Assembly (NCBI GenBank): GCA_039029275.1
Contig: JBCCGL010000002.1
Span: 124,001 to 188,000 of the forward strand
Direction of reading: 5' to 3'
Length of the DNA stretch: 64,000 nucleotides
Origin: JBCCGL01 sp039029275
GTDB taxonomy: Bacteria > Pseudomonadota > Gammaproteobacteria > JBCCGL01
In this document: in pieces, positions 60,570 through 64,000 of the stretch
How the letters are laid out: each line of letters opens with the position of its first letter
How positions within the stretch are numbered: position 1 is the stretch's first letter
Translations under genes and position numbers: made by a program
The notes under the pieces: generated by a model
Databases searched by the model: none
What the model was told of the DNA's origin: nothing
What the model saw: only the letters and a program-made list of their open reading frames with translations

Positions 60570-61757
60570 ATGGCGGTTTTGCGAAAAGACGAATTCCATC
60601 TGCCCGAGGGGATCATTTACCTCGACGGCAACTCGCTCGGTCCCTTGCCAAAAACCGTGATGGTGCGTGTGCAGCGAACGGTGGAAGACGAATGGGGCGA
60701 AATGTTGATCCGCGCATGGAATGATGCGGATTGGATGCAGCAGGTAACGCGACTTGGCGATCGTATCGCGCCGCTGATTGGTGCTCCGGGCAGAAGTGTC
60801 GTGGTTGGCGACACCTTGTCGATTAAGGTGTTTCAGGCCCTGTCAGCCGCATTGCAGTTAAACCCGCACCGAAAGGTGGTGTTATCCGATAGTGGCAACT
60901 TCCCGACCGATCTCTATATGGCAGAGGGGTTGATTGACGCGATTGGCGGCGACGTCGAGCTTAAGACAGTCGCACCCGAAGTGATTCCTGAGCATATCGA
61001 TGACTCGGTCGCGGTTTTAATGCTGACGCACGTCGACTATCGAACCGGTCGCATGCACGACATGGTCGAGCTCACACGGCAGGCGCACGCACACGGCGTG
61101 GTCGTGCTCTGGGACCTGGCGCATTCGGCAGGTGCGGTGCCGCTTGACCTTGGGGCTTGTCGGGCTGAGTTTGCGGTCGGTTGTACGTATAAATACCTTA
61201 ACGGTGGGCCGGGAGCACCCGCGTTCATTTATGTTCGCCCGGATATTGCACCGGACGCGAGACCGATTCTGAGCGGATGGCTCGGACACGCCGACCCGTT
61301 TGCGTTCGAACCCGCATACCGAGCGGGCGATGGTATTGAACGCATGCGCGTGGGCACCCCGGCGATCCTGCAAATGGCGGCGCTCGACGCCGCGCTCGAC
61401 GTTTGGGAATCAGTTTCGATGGGTGAGGTGCGCGAACAGTCCATCGAATTGACCGAGCTTTTTATAAACCAGGTCGAATCCTTGTGTCCTGAGCTTGCTC
61501 TCGCAACGCCCAGAAACCCAGTCGCACGCGGATCGCAGGTATCGTTCTCGTATGAGAACGCTTACCCTGTGGTACAGGCGCTGATTGCCGAAGGTGTAAT
61601 TGGTGACTTTCGCGCACCCAACATTATGCGATTCGGTTTTGCACCGCTCTATATCGATGAGGGTGACGTTCGCGACGCCGCGTCAACTCTCGCCAGAGTC
61701 CTGAAAGATGAACTCTGGCGTAAACCCGAATTTAATCAGCGAAGTCTTGTGACTTGA
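60570..61757 (+). CDS. kynU: Kynureninase
   Basis: A 395-residue PLP enzyme that cleaves kynurenine to anthranilate and alanine. The start at 60570 follows GAGG at 60561; the frame upstream is not conserved. Motifs: IYLDGNSLGPLP near the start (substrate-binding), DSGNFPTDLYMAEGL, DLAHSAGAVPLDL and the PLP lysine in TYKYLNGGPGAPAF (Lys208). A C-terminal FGFAPLYI completes the fold. Its length is slightly short of some members but all landmarks are present. It is next to a Liv-type transporter and a RAM-domain protein, suggesting use of an imported tryptophan-pathway compound. Confidence 0.95.
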   Translation: MAVLRKDEFHLPEGIIYLDGNSLGPLPKTVMVRVQRTVEDEWGEMLIRAWNDADWMQQVTRLGDRIAPLIGAPGRSVVVGDTLSIKVFQALSAALQLNPHRKVVLSDSGNFPTDLYMAEGLIDAIGGDVELKTVAPEVIPEHIDDSVAVLMLTHVDYRTGRMHDMVELTRQAHAHGVVVLWDLAHSAGAVPLDLGACRAEFAVGCTYKYLNGGPGAPAFIYVRPDIAPDARPILSGWLGHADPFAFEPAYRAGDGIERMRVGTPAILQMAALDAALDVWESVSMGEVREQSIELTELFINQVESLCPELALATPRNPVARGSQVSFSYENAYPVVQALIAEGVIGDFRAPNIMRFGFAPLYIDEGDVRDAASTLARVLKDELWRKPEFNQRSLVT

Positions 61758-61776
61758 ACGTCTGGCTGGCGTGTTT

Positions 61777-62634
61777 TTACTGAGCGAGAACCTTGTCGAT
61801 GTCTTCCGCTGAGTGCCGCTCTTTCAATTGCTTTTCGTCCGTGCCAAAACTTCGATTCACGCAACGACCGCGCGTTACCGCGTCGCGTTGTTTTATTTCC
61901 TGCGCCCATCGATTCACGTTTTTGTACGATCCCGCGTCGAGGAATTCGACTGCTTCGTAAACGACGTTTAACACAAGCTGTCCGTACCAGGACCAAATTG
62001 CGATATCGGCGATGCAGTACTCGTCACCGCACATATAGTTTCGATCAGCCAAATGCCGATCGAGCACATCGAGCTGGCGTTTGGTTTCCATTGCGTAGCG
62101 ATTGATCGGGTATTCCATCGGATAAGGGGCGTATTTGTAAAAGTGCCCAAACCCACCTCCAAGAAACGACGAACTGCTCTCTTGCCAAAACAACCATGAA
62201 AGACACTCCGCGTAGCCGGATTCGTCTTGCGGGATCAGGGCGCCGAATTTACGCGCAAGATAGTGCAGAATGGCGCAGGATTCGAAGACCGGTCGTGCTG
62301 GATTGACGGAGCAATCGAGAAGCACCGGAATTTTTGAGTTCGGATTAAGCTTGACGAAGTCCGAGCCAAATTGTTCGCCCTCACCGATGTCAACCAACCA
62401 GGCATCGTATTCGGCGCCGCTATGGCCAAGCGCCAATAACTCTTCCAGCATCACCGTGATTTTTACGCCGTTGGGGGTCGCCAGCGAGTACAACTGTAGC
62501 GGATGGGCGCCGCGCGGGAGTTCTTTCTCGTGAGTGGCGCCGGCAATCGGTCGATTGATGTTGGCGAATTTTCCGCCGCTCGATTTGTCCCATTGCCAAA
62601 CGCGCGGGGGTGTGTATTCGTGTTCTGTGCTCAT
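61777..62634 (-). CDS. yghU: Glutathione S-transferase, YghU type
   Basis: A 285-residue GST of the Nu/YghU class, with the N-terminal extension (WQWDKSSGGKFANINRPIAG) before the thioredoxin-like domain (LYSLATPNGVKITVMLEELL, then NPNSKIPVLLD) and the all-helical C-terminal domain. Members act as disulphide-bond reductases on glutathione. The ATG at 62634 gives the expected length. Convergent with kynU (20 bases between the stops). Confidence 0.93.
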   Translation of the reverse strand: MSTEHEYTPPRVWQWDKSSGGKFANINRPIAGATHEKELPRGAHPLQLYSLATPNGVKITVMLEELLALGHSGAEYDAWLVDIGEGEQFGSDFVKLNPNSKIPVLLDCSVNPARPVFESCAILHYLARKFGALIPQDESGYAECLSWLFWQESSSSFLGGGFGHFYKYAPYPMEYPINRYAMETKRQLDVLDRHLADRNYMCGDEYCIADIAIWSWYGQLVLNVVYEAVEFLDAGSYKNVNRWAQEIKQRDAVTRGRCVNRSFGTDEKQLKERHSAEDIDKVLAQ

Positions 62635-62738
62635 GGTGATTGTGTGCCTCTTAAAAATCGTCGCCAAAATTCTGGTAAGCTCAGACTACAGTAGATGCGA
62701 CAAGTTCGCACTCAGGCCTCACCCGGGAGGTTTCAAAT

Positions 62739-63833
62739 ATGCTGGACACAACACCGCGCGAACGCGCAGATGGCTGGGTGGTTAGCACGCCGGAGAATGC
62801 GCAGTTTGATCCACACAGCATCGACAGCCTCACGGGCTGGATTGCCGATAATCAGTATTACCACAACCACCACGCCGTGCTGATTGAGCACGCGGGTACA
62901 CTCGTTTACGAAACCTACCTTAAGGGCGAAGACAACCGCTACGGTGAACCACTGGGAAAGCGTCAGCATACAGCGGACGATCTCCACGATCTGCGCGGTA
63001 CGACGACCGGCGTCACATCGCTCCTGCTCGGGATTGCGCTCAAAGACAATTTTGTCGAGGCACTGGAAACACCGCTGGTCGACTACCTCGTCAATCTTCC
63101 GATTGAATTTCGCAACGGTGCCGAATCGATACAGCTTAAGCACGCCCTGAGCATGACAGCAGGCCTGAAGTGGGACGAATGGTCAAAGCCCTTCGGCAAC
63201 TGGCAAAACGACGAATACCGCATGCACTTGACTAACGATCCAATCGGAATGGTTTTGCGACGGCCGCTTGAGCATAAGCCTGGTACAGCATGGCGGTACA
63301 ACGGCGGCATGAGTGAAGTCATAGCCGCTGTGATTGAACAGATTTCCGGAGAGCGAATTGACAAGTTTGCGCAGCGCGTACTGTTCAAGCCGCTCGGTAT
63401 CTCGCAGTTTGAGTGGTTGGGTTCAGATAACTGGCGGCCGTCGGGTACCCCAAGCGCGTCTTCCGGTTTGCGCCTGCGTGCGCGTGATCTCGCCAAGATC
63501 GGTTCAGTCGTGCGCAATCACGGCGTATGGAATGGAGATCAAATTGTGCCGCGTGATTGGGTGCGCGCATCTGCGATGCAACAAATTGGTGATGTTGATC
63601 AGGGGATGCGCGGGACGTACGGTTACGGCTTACACTGGTGGTTGGGTGAGTCGAACGGTATTCCGAAATATCGGTTTTTCGGCGCCTTTGGCAACGGTGG
63701 GCAGCAGCTGATTGTTGTGCCCGAACGCGATCTGGTGGTGACGATTTTCGCCGGTAACTACTGGCACCCGCGACAGTATATGCTCAACTGGTTGTTGTGG
63801 CGTATTGTATTCGCCCATCGCTCGCACAGCTAA
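62739..63833 (+). CDS. Serine hydrolase-like protein (class C beta-lactamase fold) lacking SxxK
   Basis: A 364-residue protein with the fold and spacing of beta-lactamase-like serine hydrolases (VSTPENAQFDPHSIDSLTGW, then ISLATI-like helices). At the catalytic position the usual S-x-x-K reads GTTT (LRGTTTGVTSLLLGI), so the nucleophile Ser and the Lys are missing. The later Y-x-N box reads YNGG. It is therefore likely inactive as a hydrolase, or has another function. No signal peptide is evident. Divergent from yghU. Confidence 0.8.
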   Translation: MLDTTPRERADGWVVSTPENAQFDPHSIDSLTGWIADNQYYHNHHAVLIEHAGTLVYETYLKGEDNRYGEPLGKRQHTADDLHDLRGTTTGVTSLLLGIALKDNFVEALETPLVDYLVNLPIEFRNGAESIQLKHALSMTAGLKWDEWSKPFGNWQNDEYRMHLTNDPIGMVLRRPLEHKPGTAWRYNGGMSEVIAAVIEQISGERIDKFAQRVLFKPLGISQFEWLGSDNWRPSGTPSASSGLRLRARDLAKIGSVVRNHGVWNGDQIVPRDWVRASAMQQIGDVDQGMRGTYGYGLHWWLGESNGIPKYRFFGAFGNGGQQLIVVPERDLVVTIFAGNYWHPRQYMLNWLLWRIVFAHRSHS

Positions 63834-63836
63834 GTT

Positions 63837-64000
63837 TCATAACGACTGCCGAGCAACGTCCAGCGCCTGGATATGCTGAGGTCCAAACCCGCAACATCCG
63901 CCCAACAGTCGAACACCTTTCTCAAGCCATCCCCGAGCGTATTCACTTAGTTTTTGTGGATCGATAACATCGTCGAAATTCCAGTGCGGAATCCCGAAGC
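63837..64000 (-). CDS. C-terminal end of a homocysteine S-methyltransferase, cut by the right edge
   Basis: The minus-strand frame is open from the right edge to TGA at 63837-63839. The visible 54 residues contain LLGGCCGFGPQHIQAL, the zinc-binding Cys-Cys motif at the C-terminus of homocysteine S-methyltransferases. Convergent with the serine hydrolase-like gene. The donor (betaine or S-methylmethionine) is unknown, though glycine betaine transport genes are nearby. Confidence 0.88.
   Translation of the reverse strand, partial: FGIPHWNFDDVIDPQKLSEYARGWLEKGVRLLGGCCGFGPQHIQALDVARQSL

Overview
The window reads as chromosomal DNA of a marine-type gammaproteobacterium. The support is a TtpC-type TonB operon (DUF3450, TtpC, ExbB, ExbD, TonB, TPR), an MshQ-like adhesin, Fur-box-like promoters, a RAYT transposase with its repeats, and many lipoproteins with a Cys-Gly-Gly-polySer start. 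Base composition is near 50% GC, except for a more AT-rich left edge. The species cannot be named from sequence alone. No rRNA, tRNA or CRISPR array was seen.

Layout. (1) 1-3.4 kb is an accessory edge: an incomplete unknown CDS, a small unknown gene, a RAYT with four copies of a repeat, a MipA/OmpV porin and a methyltransferase. (2) 3.5-7.5 kb holds a siderophore locus that appears to be decaying. Its AraC regulator carries a -1 frameshift at A_AAA_AAC inside the HTH, and the divergent TonB receptor carries an in-frame TGA, yet the Fur box between them is nearly perfect. (3) 7.6-21.9 kb is a periplasmic iron-handling cluster: di-heme peroxidase, three imelysin-like lipoproteins, a DUF1111-type di-heme oxidoreductase, two DUF1513 propeller proteins around a TonB receptor, a DUF4856-like lipoprotein and an orphan Fe(III)-binding protein. 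(4) 21.9-33.1 kb is a minus-strand run of 13 closely spaced genes. It joins a set resembling Pseudomonas fpvG-H-J-C-D-E-F (siderophore-iron reduction and release, iron ABC import) to a complete TtpC/ExbB/ExbD/TonB/TPR energising system. (5) 33.5-40.1 kb encodes a TonB receptor, a DUF4374-like lipoprotein, a second PepSY membrane protein and a DM13 lipoprotein, which together look like the Bacteroides XusA-XusB-XusC xenosiderophore system. (6) 40.5-45.7 kb has a second lipoprotein/TonB receptor pair and an exported amidohydrolase. (7) 46.0-51.4 kb is a 1,660-residue MshQ-like LamG/CUB surface protein, coupled to a short secreted ORF. (8) 51.9-64 kb is amino-acid and osmolyte metabolism: a glycine-betaine-type ABC system, a Liv-type ABC system, a stand-alone RAM-domain regulator, kynureninase, a YghU-type glutathione transferase, a serine-hydrolase-fold protein without its SxxK motif, and the end of a homocysteine S-methyltransferase gene.

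How the parts fit. Blocks 2 to 6 look like one Fur-controlled iron island. Outer-membrane receptors and surface lipoproteins would capture ferric complexes, the Ttp/TonB complex would energise uptake, PepSY/DM13 proteins and periplasmic heme or metal-binding proteins would reduce or strip the iron, and an ABC importer would bring it in. The most notable arrangement is a Xus-like capture module placed next to an Fpv-like release module fused in line with its own TonB power unit. The imelysin/DUF1513/TonB/DUF4856/di-heme block is the best candidate for a poorly described system. All functions are inferred from recognised families and context. No database search was run.
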